From CAZVED01 sp964626205 (GTDB taxonomy: Bacteria > Patescibacteriota > Patescibacteriia > SG8-24): a stretch of 34,518 nucleotides of DNA. The stretch covers positions 1-34,518 of the forward strand of contig CAZVED010000008.1 of NCBI GenBank assembly GCA_964626205.1, given 5' to 3'. A model generated the notes under the pieces. It was not told the DNA's origin. It worked only from the letters and a program-made list of their open reading frames with translations, and did no database searches. This document shows positions 1 to 7,438 of this stretch, in pieces. Position 1 is the stretch's first letter; the number at the start of each line of letters is the position of its first letter. A program made the position numbers and the translations under genes.

Positions 1-186
1 CCTTCGTCATAACGACGCTCCTCGCACGATATTCCTCATTCGATTGGAAAGACCGGCCCGGAGAGGCGGAATCCGCCCATAGTCCCCGAACGCGCGACCG
101 TAACATACGCACCATTGAGCGTCAAGGGGTGTTCGACAACGCATGAACTGCTATACTCACCTGAAAAGAACCGTTACCCACTACCT
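1..186. other. Upstream region, possible divergent gene start at left edge
   Basis: No complete gene is visible. At the extreme left, positions 10-8 read ATG on the minus strand with a GAGGAG Shine-Dalgarno-like stretch a few bases upstream, so a divergent gene may start here and run off the window; only three codons are present, so this cannot be tested. A 6-bp palindrome, GGCGGA-A-TCCGCC, lies near 65-77. The right part carries the promoter of the response regulator. Confidence 0.3.
149..157 (+). promoter_or_regulatory. Extended -10 promoter of response regulator
   Basis: The stretch TGC-TATACT is a consensus extended -10 element. It ends 29 nt before the chosen ATG at 187. No good -35 is visible at 17-bp spacing, which is usual for extended -10 promoters. 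The same TGC-TATnnT form recurs elsewhere in this window. Confidence 0.6.
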
Positions 187-582
187 ATGCATGACCTCGC
201 CTCCAAGAACGCAAAACGGCCGAATATCCTCATGGTCGACGACGATCCGATGTACATCGACATCTATGCCACCAAGCTCCGCTCGTCTGGTTACGACATT
301 ATCGTCTCCCAAGATGGTAAAGAAGCCTTTCATCTGGCACGGACCGAACGACCTGACGCCATCCTCCTCGACATCATGATGCCGCACATGGGCGGGCAGG
401 AGCTGCTCGTCGCACTAAAGGCTGACGATGCTACAAAGGACATCCCGGTCATCATGCTCTCTATCCTGAACCAAGGGAGCGAGGTGGACGCCGCCATGGA
501 ACACGGCGCCGCATGCTACCTCGTGAAATCCGACCTCACGCCGCAGCAGATCATGGACGAGCTGCAGCGCTGCATGAAATGA
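187..582 (+). CDS. Single-domain response regulator (CheY-like receiver)
   Basis: This 131-residue protein is a stand-alone phosphoacceptor (REC) domain with no output domain, so it probably signals by protein-protein contact. The acidic cluster D18-D19-D20 follows a hydrophobic strand (ILMVDDD). The phosphorylation site is D62 in LLDIMMP, the switch Thr/Ser position is S92 in VIMLS, and the conserved lysine is K114 in YLVKSD. A longer reading from TTG at 115 exists, but the ATG at 187 is preferred: the -10 at 152-157 lies inside the longer version, and the REC domain starts only a few residues after this ATG. No histidine kinase is nearby, so its partner is unknown. Family assignment is secure. 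Confidence 0.93.
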   Translation: MHDLASKNAKRPNILMVDDDPMYIDIYATKLRSSGYDIIVSQDGKEAFHLARTERPDAILLDIMMPHMGGQELLVALKADDATKDIPVIMLSILNQGSEVDAAMEHGAACYLVKSDLTPQQIMDELQRCMK

Positions 583-589
583 CCGACAT

Positions 590-612
590 TGTGCCGGGGA
601 ACTCCCCCGGCA
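590..612 (+). terminator. GC-rich hairpin after response regulator
   Basis: An 8-bp stem TGCCGGGG / CCCCGGCA with a 5-nt loop lies just after the stop codon. There is no T-run, so it may be a weak terminator or a 3' end stabiliser. A new extended -10 follows immediately. Confidence 0.5.
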
Positions 613-615
613 TCG

Positions 616-624
616 TGCTATCAT
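616..624 (+). promoter_or_regulatory. Extended -10 promoter of structured RNA / tRNA-Leu unit
   Basis: TGC-TATCAT matches the extended -10 form used by other genes here. Transcription would start near 631, at the beginning of the structured region and upstream of tRNA-Leu. No protein-coding start fits it, which supports an RNA transcript. Confidence 0.5.
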
Positions 625-630
625 GACGGC

Positions 631-845
631 AACTGAGCGTTGCGGAGGGGCTCATTCCCTGCTACAGTCGCAACGGATGGATGGCGTCCGACGAAAGAAA
701 GACGTCGGAGTCTAGGAGGCTTGTTGGACGGGATGGGATTTGGAGCGCTAGTGGCGTCCGCAGCCGTGAGGCCTACTCCCTGTAGGCCAGAACGAGGTGG
801 ACGACAGTAGCGCCCAAAGCCCGCCCAATCCAACAAGCCGAGCCG
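631..845 (+). ncRNA. Candidate structured non-coding RNA upstream of tRNA-Leu
   Basis: About 215 nt with no convincing reading frame but strong pairing potential. Hairpin A pairs 639-644 with 669-674. Hairpin B pairs 687-693 with 703-709 (7 bp) around a purine-rich loop. A long rod spans 718-839: a perfect 11-bp outer stem (718-728 with 829-839), then GGG/CCC pairs at 730-732 with 824-826 and 735-737 with 820-822, then 739-743 with 814-818, 745-750 with 808-813, 756-759 with 799-802, and a perfect 7-bp tip hairpin (770-776 with 782-788). An extended -10 lies just upstream, and tRNA-Leu begins at 849. I checked by eye for hallmarks of RNase P RNA, SRP RNA and tmRNA and saw none. A divergent 6S-like RNA cannot be excluded. 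Existence is inferred from pairing only. Confidence 0.5.
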
Positions 846-848
846 TAG

Positions 849-934
849 GCCCGGATGGCGGAATGGTAGACGCAGGGGACTTAAAATCCCCCGGCCGAAA
901 GGTCATGCCGGTTCGATCCCGGCTCCGGGTACCA
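849..934 (+). tRNA. tRNA-Leu (anticodon UAA)
   Basis: An 86-nt class II tRNA. The acceptor stem pairs 849-855 (GCCCGGA) with 924-930 (TCCGGGT, closing on a G-U pair), followed by discriminator A and an encoded CCA at 932-934. The anticodon stem GGGGA/TCCCC encloses loop CTTAAAA, giving anticodon UAA. The T arm contains GGTTCGATCC. The long variable arm is typical of Leu. It reads UUA codons. Confidence 0.95.
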
Positions 935-937
935 CAT

Positions 938-967
938 CGAAAACCGTCCTCGAAAGGGGCGGTTTTT
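938..967 (+). terminator. Rho-independent terminator after tRNA-Leu
   Basis: AAAACCG and CGGTTTT pair around a TCC...GGG inner stem and a short loop, and the 3' arm ends in a T-run. It closes the RNA/tRNA unit before ruvB. Confidence 0.8.
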
Positions 968-1006
968 GCGTCCATTGCGCGACTTCTCGGTTTTCCGGGA
1001 AAACGG

Positions 1007-1012
1007 TACACT
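1007..1012 (+). promoter_or_regulatory. -10 element of ruvB, leaderless arrangement
   Basis: TACACT lies only 8 nt before the ruvB ATG at 1021. With a normal distance from -10 to start site, the mRNA would begin within a couple of bases of the ATG. No Shine-Dalgarno sequence is present. Confidence 0.5.
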
Positions 1013-1020
1013 TCCTGCAT

Positions 1021-2067
1021 ATGACGGACTCCATCCATCGTGAATTTGGCGAAAACGTTGCTGCTCTGCTTGAGCCCCAAGCCGAGCCGGCAGAAGCCGC
1101 GTATGACGTGACGTTACGCCCCAAGCGCCTTACGGAGTTTGTCGGCCAGGCCGTCATCCGAGAAAACCTCGGCATCTTGCTTGAGGCCGCGAAGAAGCGC
1201 GCTGAACCGGTCGAGCATGTGCTCCTCTACGGCTCTCCGGGGCTCGGCAAGACCTCCCTCGCGCACATCATCGGCGAAGAGATGGGCGTGCGCGTACGCA
1301 CTACCTCCGGTCCGGCACTCGAGCGCGTCGGTGACATCGCGAGCATCCTCACGAACCTCGGTCCCGGCGACATCCTCTTCGTCGACGAGATCCATCGCAT
1401 GAACAAGGTCATCGAGGAGGTGCTCTATCCGGCTATGGAGGACTACGCGCTCGATATCGTGCTCGGCAAAGGACCGTCCGCGCGCACCGTGCGCCTCGAC
1501 CTCCCGCGCTTCACGCTCATCGGCGCGACCACGCGGCTCTCGCTCATCTCGTCTCCGCTCCGCGACCGTTTCGGTGCGACCTACCACCTCGATTTCTACT
1601 CCCCGGACGAGCTCATGACCATCGTGCGTCGCAGCGCGGAGATCCTCTCCGCCTCCATCCCTGACGATGCCGCCCGTCTCGTCGCCGAGCGTTCCCGCGG
1701 GACACCGCGTATCGCCAACCGGCTCCTCAAGCGCGTCCGTGACTACGCCGACGTCCGGAACGGCGGCGTCATCACCGGCGATGCCGCCGCAGCCGCGCTC
1801 GCCATGTTGGAAATCGACCATCACGGCCTCGATGCCACGGACCGCCGCGTGCTCGACGCCATCATCACCAAGTTCCACGGCGGCCCTGTCGGCCTGCAAA
1901 CGCTCGCAGCCGCGACATCCGAGGAAATCGATACGCTCGAGCTCGTCCACGAACCCTACCTGCTGAAGCTCGGCTTCCTCGACAAGACGCCACGCGGGCG
2001 TGTCGCCACACGGAACGCGTACCAGCACCTTGGCGTACCATATCCGGAAAAACAGACGATCCTATGA
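1021..2067 (+). CDS. ruvB: Holliday junction branch migration helicase RuvB
   Basis: RuvB is the hexameric AAA+ motor that, with RuvA, drives branch migration of Holliday junctions during recombinational repair. The 348-residue length matches the family. Walker A is GSPGLGKT at 71-78, Walker B is DILFVDEIH at 117-125, sensor 1 is GATT at about 168-171, and the arginine-finger/sensor segment is SPLRDRFG around 178-185. The C-terminal winged-helix domain, with HHGLD and the GGPVGL turn, is intact. The ATG at 1021 is the natural start, and a -10 just 8 nt upstream suggests leaderless expression. The stop overlaps the next gene's ATG (ATGA). ruvA and ruvC are not in the window. Confidence 0.98.
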   Translation: MTDSIHREFGENVAALLEPQAEPAEAAYDVTLRPKRLTEFVGQAVIRENLGILLEAAKKRAEPVEHVLLYGSPGLGKTSLAHIIGEEMGVRVRTTSGPALERVGDIASILTNLGPGDILFVDEIHRMNKVIEEVLYPAMEDYALDIVLGKGPSARTVRLDLPRFTLIGATTRLSLISSPLRDRFGATYHLDFYSPDELMTIVRRSAEILSASIPDDAARLVAERSRGTPRIANRLLKRVRDYADVRNGGVITGDAAAAALAMLEIDHHGLDATDRRVLDAIITKFHGGPVGLQTLAAATSEEIDTLELVHEPYLLKLGFLDKTPRGRVATRNAYQHLGVPYPEKQTIL

Positions 2068-2327
2068 TCGCTTTCCCGCTCTGGACCATCGTCATCCCGT
2101 ACCTCCTTGTCGCCGCATTTGTCGCAGTGCTCGCGCTCTTCACGATGTATCACTTCGTAAAATACTCGGAAACGACCAAGGTGAGTTTCGTCGCCGTGTT
2201 CCTCTACCTTGCCGGAACCGCGTACATCCTCTTCTTCACGTGGTCTGCGCTCCGCGATGCGGACTGGCAACAGACGATCAATTTCGCGACCGTCTTCGCG
2301 CAAAGCGACGTACCCTTTGACCTATGA
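2064..2327 (+). CDS. Small two-TM membrane protein
   Basis: This 87-residue protein starts inside the ruvB stop codon (ATGA overlap) and ends by the same kind of overlap with the next gene, so translational coupling is likely. Two hydrophobic segments are visible, roughly residues 5-28 and 42-60, with a short charged loop (HFVKYSETTK) between them and a polar C-terminal tail. I do not recognise a family. Its placement directly before a PH-domain membrane protein suggests a membrane partner of that protein, but this is inference from gene order only. Confidence 0.75.
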   Translation: MIAFPLWTIVIPYLLVAAFVAVLALFTMYHFVKYSETTKVSFVAVFLYLAGTAYILFFTWSALRDADWQQTINFATVFAQSDVPFDL

Positions 2328-2875
2328 TCGACGACGTCATCCACCGCAAACCCGACGAAAGGGTGCTGTTCTTCCTCCGACGGCACCCCATCGTCTTCGT
2401 GATGGACATCCTCCTGCAGGTCGTCCTCGTCGTGCTTCCTGCCGGCATCTGGTTCGTCCTCGCGCGGATACTGCCAAGCCTGCTCGCCGGTCCGGTCATG
2501 GGGCCCTTGCTGATCCTTCTCGCAAGCGGGTACTACCTCATGATCTGGCTCTTCTTCCTCGTGAACTTCGCCGACTACTACCTCGATGCATGGATCGTGA
2601 CCGATGATCGCATCCTCAACATCGAACAGAAGTCACTGTTCTCGCGCACCATCTCCGAGCTCGACCTTTCCAAAATCCAGGACGTCACCTCGGAAGTGAA
2701 AGGGTTCTTCGCCTTCATCTTCGGCTACGGAAACGTGTACATCCAGACGGCGGCCGAACGCGAGCGCTTCGTCTTCGAACAGGTACGGCGCCCGGAAGAG
2801 ATCCGAAAGAACATGCTCGCGCTCGTCGAGAAGGACAGGAAGAAGCAAGGAGAGGTACTCTCGCGAGTCGACTGA
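2324..2875 (+). CDS. Bacterial PH-domain (bPH2/YdbS-like) membrane protein
   Basis: A 183-residue protein with an N-terminal soluble segment (IHRKPDERVLFFLRRHP), two closely spaced hydrophobic segments at about 24-48 and 55-80, and a C-terminal domain with the bPH2 signature: an LDAWIVTDDRIL strand, an arginine-bearing SRTISELDLSKIQDV segment and a FGYGNVYIQTA strand. Such proteins sit in the inner membrane with the PH-like fold on the cytoplasmic side; their biochemical role is poorly known. It is the third gene of the ruvB unit, coupled by an ATGA overlap, and is followed by a strong terminator. Family call is confident, function is not. Confidence 0.85.
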   Translation: MIDDVIHRKPDERVLFFLRRHPIVFVMDILLQVVLVVLPAGIWFVLARILPSLLAGPVMGPLLILLASGYYLMIWLFFLVNFADYYLDAWIVTDDRILNIEQKSLFSRTISELDLSKIQDVTSEVKGFFAFIFGYGNVYIQTAAERERFVFEQVRRPEEIRKNMLALVEKDRKKQGEVLSRVD

Positions 2876-2887
2876 GACGCTACCGCA

Positions 2888-2919
2888 AAAAAAGACCCGC
2901 CCTTACCGGGGCGGGTTTC
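2888..2919. terminator. Bidirectional terminator between PH-domain gene and tdk
   Basis: An 8-bp stem ACCCGCCC / GGGCGGGT with a 6-nt loop has an A-run on the left and Ts on the right. It lies between two convergent genes and can serve both. Confidence 0.8.
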
Positions 2920-2924
2920 GCGTT

Positions 2925-3497
2925 TCATGCTGGCGGTTCGTGGCAGTCGCGGCAGCGAGCCTCGTACATGCCAGCACCACCGACCTTGTCTTGACCGGCC
3001 GTCGGAGGCTCAGTGAGCAGCTGGCTGCGGTTGGCTTCCTTGCCGCACCGCATGCAGATCGCGGTCAGGACGCAGACCTCGTCCGCGACAGCCATGAGCG
3101 CGGGGACGTGTTTGTACGGCTTGCCACGGAAGTCCGTGGTAAGACCAGTCGCGATGACGTCCTTCCCAAGCCGCAGGATGACCTCGATAGCATCGAGAAT
3201 GTCCGGTTCGAAGAATTGGACCTCGTCGATCGCCACGACGTCAGGCGAGCGTTCGCTCACGACATCGCTGCAGAACATGGCATTCGCGATGCCCGCCGCC
3301 GACGCGATAGGCTTCGCTGGGAACGTCCTCCCGTCATGCGTCTCGATGCGGTCGGACGGACAACGGATGTCCTTCGCATGTTTGAACACGGCAACGTGCC
3401 GATTGGCGTACCGTTCGCGTACGAGACGACGAAACAACTCCTCCGTCTTCCCCGCGAACATGCATCCGACGATCGCTATGAGCCTTCCCTTGGCCAT
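2925..3497 (-). CDS. tdk: Thymidine kinase (type II)
   Basis: Thymidine kinase phosphorylates thymidine to dTMP using ATP in pyrimidine salvage. The 190-residue protein has the P-loop GCMFAGKT at 11-18, the AIDEVQFF Walker B-like segment, the FRGKP lid/substrate segment, and four zinc-ligand cysteines in CMRC and CRDC near the C terminus. The ATG at 3497 has a strong AAAGGAGG Shine-Dalgarno site just upstream. It is the last gene of a minus-strand unit after the carboxypeptidase (63-nt gap) and is followed by a hairpin terminator. Salvage of host or environmental thymidine fits a reduced-genome organism, which is inference. Confidence 0.96.
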   Translation of the reverse strand: MAKGRLIAIVGCMFAGKTEELFRRLVRERYANRHVAVFKHAKDIRCPSDRIETHDGRTFPAKPIASAAGIANAMFCSDVVSERSPDVVAIDEVQFFEPDILDAIEVILRLGKDVIATGLTTDFRGKPYKHVPALMAVADEVCVLTAICMRCGKEANRSQLLTEPPTAGQDKVGGAGMYEARCRDCHEPPA

Positions 3498-3560
3498 GCT
3501 GCCCTCCTTTCAACCTGAGGCTTTGGCAGCATACGCTTTTCCTGAACGGTGTCCAGCCTC

Positions 3561-4910
3561 TTAGTGCGTCCACGCCGCGTTCGCCCAAACCCATCGCGCG
3601 ATACGCTCCGAATCCTTGAAAGAGTCCGGCTGCGAGACGGACCCCAACGTCACCACGATGAGCGGCGGCTGCGTTGCGGCATTCATGCCGCGCATCTGCA
3701 CTGCAAGGTTCCACTTCGACTCGATGAGGTACCCCGTCTTTCCGCCAAGGACATAAAGGCCGTTATCTGGGTCGACAAGGAGACCGTTCGTGTTCTTGAT
3801 GTCGCGCGACGTCCCTTCCGCCACGAACGCGTACTGCGCCGTCGAAGCTGCCTTGCGGATCGGCTGCTTTTCCAACGCGGCGGTGAGCAGTGCCGCCGCA
3901 TCCTGCGCGGTCGTGACGTTTCCCGTCTCGATACCACTCGGATCGACAAAGCGCGTCGATGACAGCCCGAGTGTCGCCGCCGTCGCATTCATCTCCTCAA
4001 CGAACGCTGCCGTGCCAGCTCCGGTCGAGCGCGACAACGCGAGCGCGGTGTTGTTCGCGGAGCCAACGAGCATCGTCATGAAGAGCTGCTCGATAGTGAG
4101 CGGAGTGCCGGATGAAACGCGGAGACGCGCTCCCCCGACTTCGTCTGACGCGATGATCTGGTGTACGCGCGAGAACGGCACCTTGTTCTCCAGCACGACG
4201 AACGCGGTCATGAGCTTCGTGAGCGACGCCGCCGGATGCGAAACATCGGCATCCTTCGACAGAATGACGCGACGCGACAACGGGTCGATGACGAGAATCT
4301 TCGATGCGGTAACGGTAGAAAAGTCGAACGAGGTGCCCGCGCGAAGAACGGGGTATGGAACGCCATCAATCGGCACGAGCGCCGGCGGAAGTACGGGTGC
4401 TTGTACGACCTGTCGTGCAGGAACCGCCTCAGGCACTGGCGCAAGTACATGCTCGGTCTGCGGTGCATACCCGGAAAGTTCCACAAGATGCTCGCGGTAT
4501 CCGTACCGCGCCGCCCAGTCTTCGAGGTCGGCGAGATCGCCCGTCTGCGGGAGACCGAGCGGTTGCCATGTCTCGGCATCGAAGAATCGCTGGAGGTCGC
4601 CACGAACGGCGTAAACCGCGGCGAGCGCATACCGACGCAGCTCCACCGGATGCTCGCGGTATCCGTACCGCGCCGCCCAGTCTTCGAGGTCGGCGAGATC
4701 GCCCGTCTGCGGGAGACCGAGCGGTTGCCATGTCTCGGCATCGAAGAATCGCTGGAGGTCGCCACGAACGGCGTAAACCGCGGCGAGCGGCGAGCGCGTT
4801 TCACCATCAACAGGAGCGGTAGCACTGACTACGAACGGAGCAGAAAAGGCCGCAGCAATGACGCTTGCGGCCAGGAAACGGCCGAACACGGTGTGAAAGA
4901 TGATGCGCAT
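3561..4910 (-). CDS. D-alanyl-D-alanine carboxypeptidase (peptidase S11) with duplicated N-terminal module
   Basis: A penicillin-binding protein of the DacA/PBP5 class that removes the terminal D-Ala of peptidoglycan pentapeptides outside the membrane. A signal peptide covers about residues 1-32. The catalytic motifs are all present: SxxK as SLTK at 229-232 (nucleophile S229), SxN as SAN at 284-286, and KTG at 391-393. Between the signal peptide and the catalytic domain lie two tandem 54-residue units, 42-95 and 96-149, nearly identical in protein and mostly identical in DNA. Each contains FFDAETWQPLGLP and LEDWAARYGY. A Pro/Ala/Val-rich linker (about 150-180) follows. The 449-residue length exceeds the family norm because of these units. 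It starts one base after the SpoIID stop, so the two are co-translated. Confidence 0.95.
   Translation of the reverse strand: MRIIFHTVFGRFLAASVIAAAFSAPFVVSATAPVDGETRSPLAAVYAVRGDLQRFFDAETWQPLGLPQTGDLADLEDWAARYGYREHPVELRRYALAAVYAVRGDLQRFFDAETWQPLGLPQTGDLADLEDWAARYGYREHLVELSGYAPQTEHVLAPVPEAVPARQVVQAPVLPPALVPIDGVPYPVLRAGTSFDFSTVTASKILVIDPLSRRVILSKDADVSHPAASLTKLMTAFVVLENKVPFSRVHQIIASDEVGGARLRVSSGTPLTIEQLFMTMLVGSANNTALALSRSTGAGTAAFVEEMNATAATLGLSSTRFVDPSGIETGNVTTAQDAAALLTAALEKQPIRKAASTAQYAFVAEGTSRDIKNTNGLLVDPDNGLYVLGGKTGYLIESKWNLAVQMRGMNAATQPPLIVVTLGSVSQPDSFKDSERIARWVWANAAWTH
4487..4789 (-). repeat. Perfect 141-bp direct repeat, period 162 bp, within carboxypeptidase gene
   Basis: Positions 4487-4627 and 4649-4789 are identical base for base. 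The period is 162 bp, exactly 54 codons, so the frame is kept; weaker similarity extends the unit about ten bases further on one side. The absence of even silent changes indicates a very recent duplication, ongoing recombination, or an assembly effect. Confidence 0.95.
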
Positions 4911-4911
4911 A

Positions 4912-7290
4912 TCAGTACCGTCGGGTGATGTCCGTTCCAGTATAGTAGTACTTCAGGATATCGGTCCATGTCGCGCCGTTTTCCGCACGCGCGAGCGCAT
5001 CAGAGGCGGACATGCCGACACCGTGGCCCCACAGCGTTTTGCCCACATCGTACGGCGTCGGGACGGAGACGAGCCAGGAACGCGTTGAGCCTCCCCACAC
5101 TTCCGTGAACGCACGCGTGCGTCCGTCCGAGCGCGAAAAGTACGGCGTTGCGACGACATCAGCGCCGAGCGTCACGATCATGCCACGCGTCTCCTCTACG
5201 GCACGGACGACATTCGGGCGGATAAGCTCGGAGACATAGCCTTTGTACACCTGGTCTCCCGCGTCAGTCGCCACGTCGAAGTGCTTGGTCGGATGCTTGC
5301 CGCCGGTCCGCTGCACGAAGTACGCGAACGTACGCGCCGCAGTGACGAGCGTCTTCTGATACTCGAAGTGCGACCCGTTTGATGTTTCCGCAAGACCACG
5401 CATATAGTCTTCAAGCGGAAGTTCCTCGATGACCCACAGCTCGTCTGCCGTCGGAGAATAGAACACCTCCAGCTCTCCGCGGAAGCGGTTGAAGTTCACG
5501 GACGAGTCCCATGCGGCACGGCTTTCGAAGCTCGGAATCTCGAAGATCGTCCGTTCTGGGTCATCCGGGCGGAGATGGATGTGGTGCGTGAACGTGCCAG
5601 AGTACCCACCGTTCCGCACATGATACGTACGACTGCCGAAATCGAAGGTGACCGTCGTCATACCGGAAAGCTGCCGGACATCGGTGTGCGTCGAGCCGTC
5701 GACCAACGTATAGGTGCCGTCGGCGACGAACGTGATCGGCTGACGCGTCTCGAAGAGGCCGACGCGGATATTCGGGCCGCGTGGACCGGATCGGTCGGGA
5801 AGCCCGCCGAAACTCGGGATGTTGCCTGACACGCTCGCCGGAATCTCACCGCGCAAGACACGAATCGGGATCTCGACCGTTCCGCCTTCGATGCGCTCGG
5901 AGCCGGCGGTCAGCGCAAACCGCGGGAAGTACTCCCCTTGTCCGGAAGGTGCCGCAAGCGTCACGTCGAAGAATGCGAGCTGACCAGGCTTCACCTCTGG
6001 CGCAGGAAGCGATGCGGCGACATTCGCGCCTGGCCATGACGCATGACGGAACGAGAACGCGTTACCGTCCTCCGCAGACAGCTTCACTTGTCGCGCCCCG
6101 ACAGCCGTCCATGCATGCTCACCCGTGTTCTTGAGGCCGACGCGGAACGTCGTCAACGCTCCCTCTGAAAGCTCCAAGCTCTTCGCGCTCGCGAGCAACA
6201 TGGTCGCCTGATACCCGGAAGCGGTCGATGATAGAATTGGTGTCATCGTTCCATCTGACGGAGCTGGCGACGTAGGTGTAGTCGGCTGTGAAGATGCGGC
6301 TGTAGCAGTCACCGCGATTGGTACGGTAAAGAGGCCTCCTGGAATCCACGTGGTGTCTTCTGCGGCAAGATAGAACGTCTCGGCATGCGTTCCGGGCGCG
6401 CTCGGTGCGGAGAGCGGAATCGTGATGGTGCCAATCTCGCCAGGCGCGACGTTCGGCGGGGAGATGCGCGCTGGCTGCGTCGCACCGTGCCACGCCGCGT
6501 CACGGAAAACGCTTGAGCGGTATTTCGGTCCGTATGTATACACAGAGACAAACGCTGAGCCTGACGCACGCCAAACCTCGCTCCCCGTGTTGCGGAACCT
6601 GATGCTGACCGCCGCTTTTCCTCCGGGAGCGACCGTCACAGCAGGCGGAGAAATATCAACACGCTCGGCTCGGAACCGCGGCGCGGTGGCGGAGACAGGC
6701 GTCGGCGACGGTGCCGGGGCTGCAGGTGCGACAACCGGCGCGACCGACGTCGTGCCAGGAGACCCGACCACGATGTTCACGATGAACTGCCCACCAGGGA
6801 TCCACGCGACATCCTCCGCAGCAAGATGGAACGTCTCCGCATATCGCCCTTGCTGCATCGGTGCGCGCAACGTGATACGGATCGTTCCTGTCGCACCCGG
6901 TGGCACGACAGCCTCAGAGATGCGCGCAGGCTGGTCCTGTCGATGCCATGATGCGTGACGGAACGCGCTCATGCGGTACTTCGGAGCGTACGTATAGACA
7001 GAGATGAATCCCGGGCCATCAGACATCCATGTACGATCACCGAGATTCCTGAATGTGACAGTAAACGTCGCCTCACTGCCGGGCTCCATCGTCACGAAGG
7101 CGGATGAGACACTGGCAATCTCCGTCGCATACGGCTGTGCGGCATCGGCACGCGCCGGAACCGCATGTACAAGCACCGTCAAAAAGACGGCAAGCAGCAA
7201 AAAAACCGCCCTTATGACACCAGCAAACGCCGATGCCGGTACGGCCGGTCGAACGGAAACAGGAAGAAGATACATTGAAGGTCGCGGCAT
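4912..7290 (-). CDS. SpoIID/LytB-domain protein with three Ig-like repeats
   Basis: A predicted exported 792-residue wall protein. The N terminus has a long hydrophobic signal/anchor ending in VPARADA. Three Ig-like beta domains follow at roughly 55-175, 205-330 and 360-480. The first two are close copies, sharing SVYTY-PKYR, AETF-LAAED and WIPGG; the third is diverged. Fold type resembles bacterial NBR1-like Ig domains (inference). The C-terminal portion, about 500-792, carries SpoIID hallmarks: LPLEDYMRGLAE, AARTFAYF, DQVYKGY and GHGVGMSASDA. SpoIID proteins are lytic transglycosylases acting on glycan strands lacking stem peptides. Start: ATG at 7290 is preferred over TTG at 7317; the promoter start site near 7332 allows either. 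It is the first gene of the operon with the carboxypeptidase. Confidence 0.9.
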   Translation of the reverse strand: MPRPSMYLLPVSVRPAVPASAFAGVIRAVFLLLAVFLTVLVHAVPARADAAQPYATEIASVSSAFVTMEPGSEATFTVTFRNLGDRTWMSDGPGFISVYTYAPKYRMSAFRHASWHRQDQPARISEAVVPPGATGTIRITLRAPMQQGRYAETFHLAAEDVAWIPGGQFIVNIVVGSPGTTSVAPVVAPAAPAPSPTPVSATAPRFRAERVDISPPAVTVAPGGKAAVSIRFRNTGSEVWRASGSAFVSVYTYGPKYRSSVFRDAAWHGATQPARISPPNVAPGEIGTITIPLSAPSAPGTHAETFYLAAEDTTWIPGGLFTVPIAVTATAASSQPTTPTSPAPSDGTMTPILSSTASGYQATMLLASAKSLELSEGALTTFRVGLKNTGEHAWTAVGARQVKLSAEDGNAFSFRHASWPGANVAASLPAPEVKPGQLAFFDVTLAAPSGQGEYFPRFALTAGSERIEGGTVEIPIRVLRGEIPASVSGNIPSFGGLPDRSGPRGPNIRVGLFETRQPITFVADGTYTLVDGSTHTDVRQLSGMTTVTFDFGSRTYHVRNGGYSGTFTHHIHLRPDDPERTIFEIPSFESRAAWDSSVNFNRFRGELEVFYSPTADELWVIEELPLEDYMRGLAETSNGSHFEYQKTLVTAARTFAYFVQRTGGKHPTKHFDVATDAGDQVYKGYVSELIRPNVVRAVEETRGMIVTLGADVVATPYFSRSDGRTRAFTEVWGGSTRSWLVSVPTPYDVGKTLWGHGVGMSASDALARAENGATWTDILKYYYTGTDITRRY

Positions 7291-7338
7291 AGGAGACGTT
7301 TGTTTTTGTCTGACCAAACCCCGAACTTTGATGTCTCA

Positions 7339-7367
7339 AGTATACCCGAAAAATGGTCTTCCGTCAA
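7339..7367 (-). promoter_or_regulatory. Sigma70-type promoter of SpoIID-carboxypeptidase-tdk unit
   Basis: On the minus strand, -35 TTGACG (7367-7362) and -10 TATACT (7344-7339) are separated by exactly 17 bp. The start site is predicted near 7332, giving a leader of about 40 nt. It is divergent from the flippase promoter. Confidence 0.85.
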
Positions 7368-7371
7368 CCGA

Positions 7372-7383
7372 TTCCGCCTTATT
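7372..7383 (-). repeat. Dispersed 12-mer AATAAGGCGGAA, copy 1
   Basis: On the minus strand this reads AATAAGGCGGAA. The identical 12-mer occurs in two other intergenic regions, at 11999-12010 (-) and 30400-30411 (+). Function unknown. Confidence 0.6.
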
Positions 7384-7398
7384 TTTTCGGGAGGAACC

Positions 7399-7407
7399 TG
7401 CTACAGT
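7399..7407 (+). promoter_or_regulatory. Extended -10 promoter of flippase-ligase unit
   Basis: TGC-TACAGT fits the extended -10 form. It is 31 nt before the flippase ATG at 7439. The region where a -35 would lie overlaps the dispersed 12-mer at 7372-7383. Confidence 0.55.
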
Positions 7408-7438
7408 ATCTGACGAACAAGGTCACCCATCCTTACGC

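Noticed and set aside
631..845. RNase P RNA, SRP RNA or tmRNA
   Set aside because: Conserved cores of these RNAs (for example the RNase P P4 segments, the SRP GGAA/AGCAG domain, a tRNA-like end with CCA) were not found. A divergent 6S-like RNA is not excluded but not supported.
1114..2028. 304-residue open frame on the minus strand
   Set aside because: It is antisense to ruvB, very rich in Arg/Glu/Asp and without domain features: a GC-rich shadow frame.
7004..7438. N-terminal extension of the flippase frame
   Set aside because: Overlaps the SpoIID gene and both divergent promoters; the family N terminus begins at 7439.
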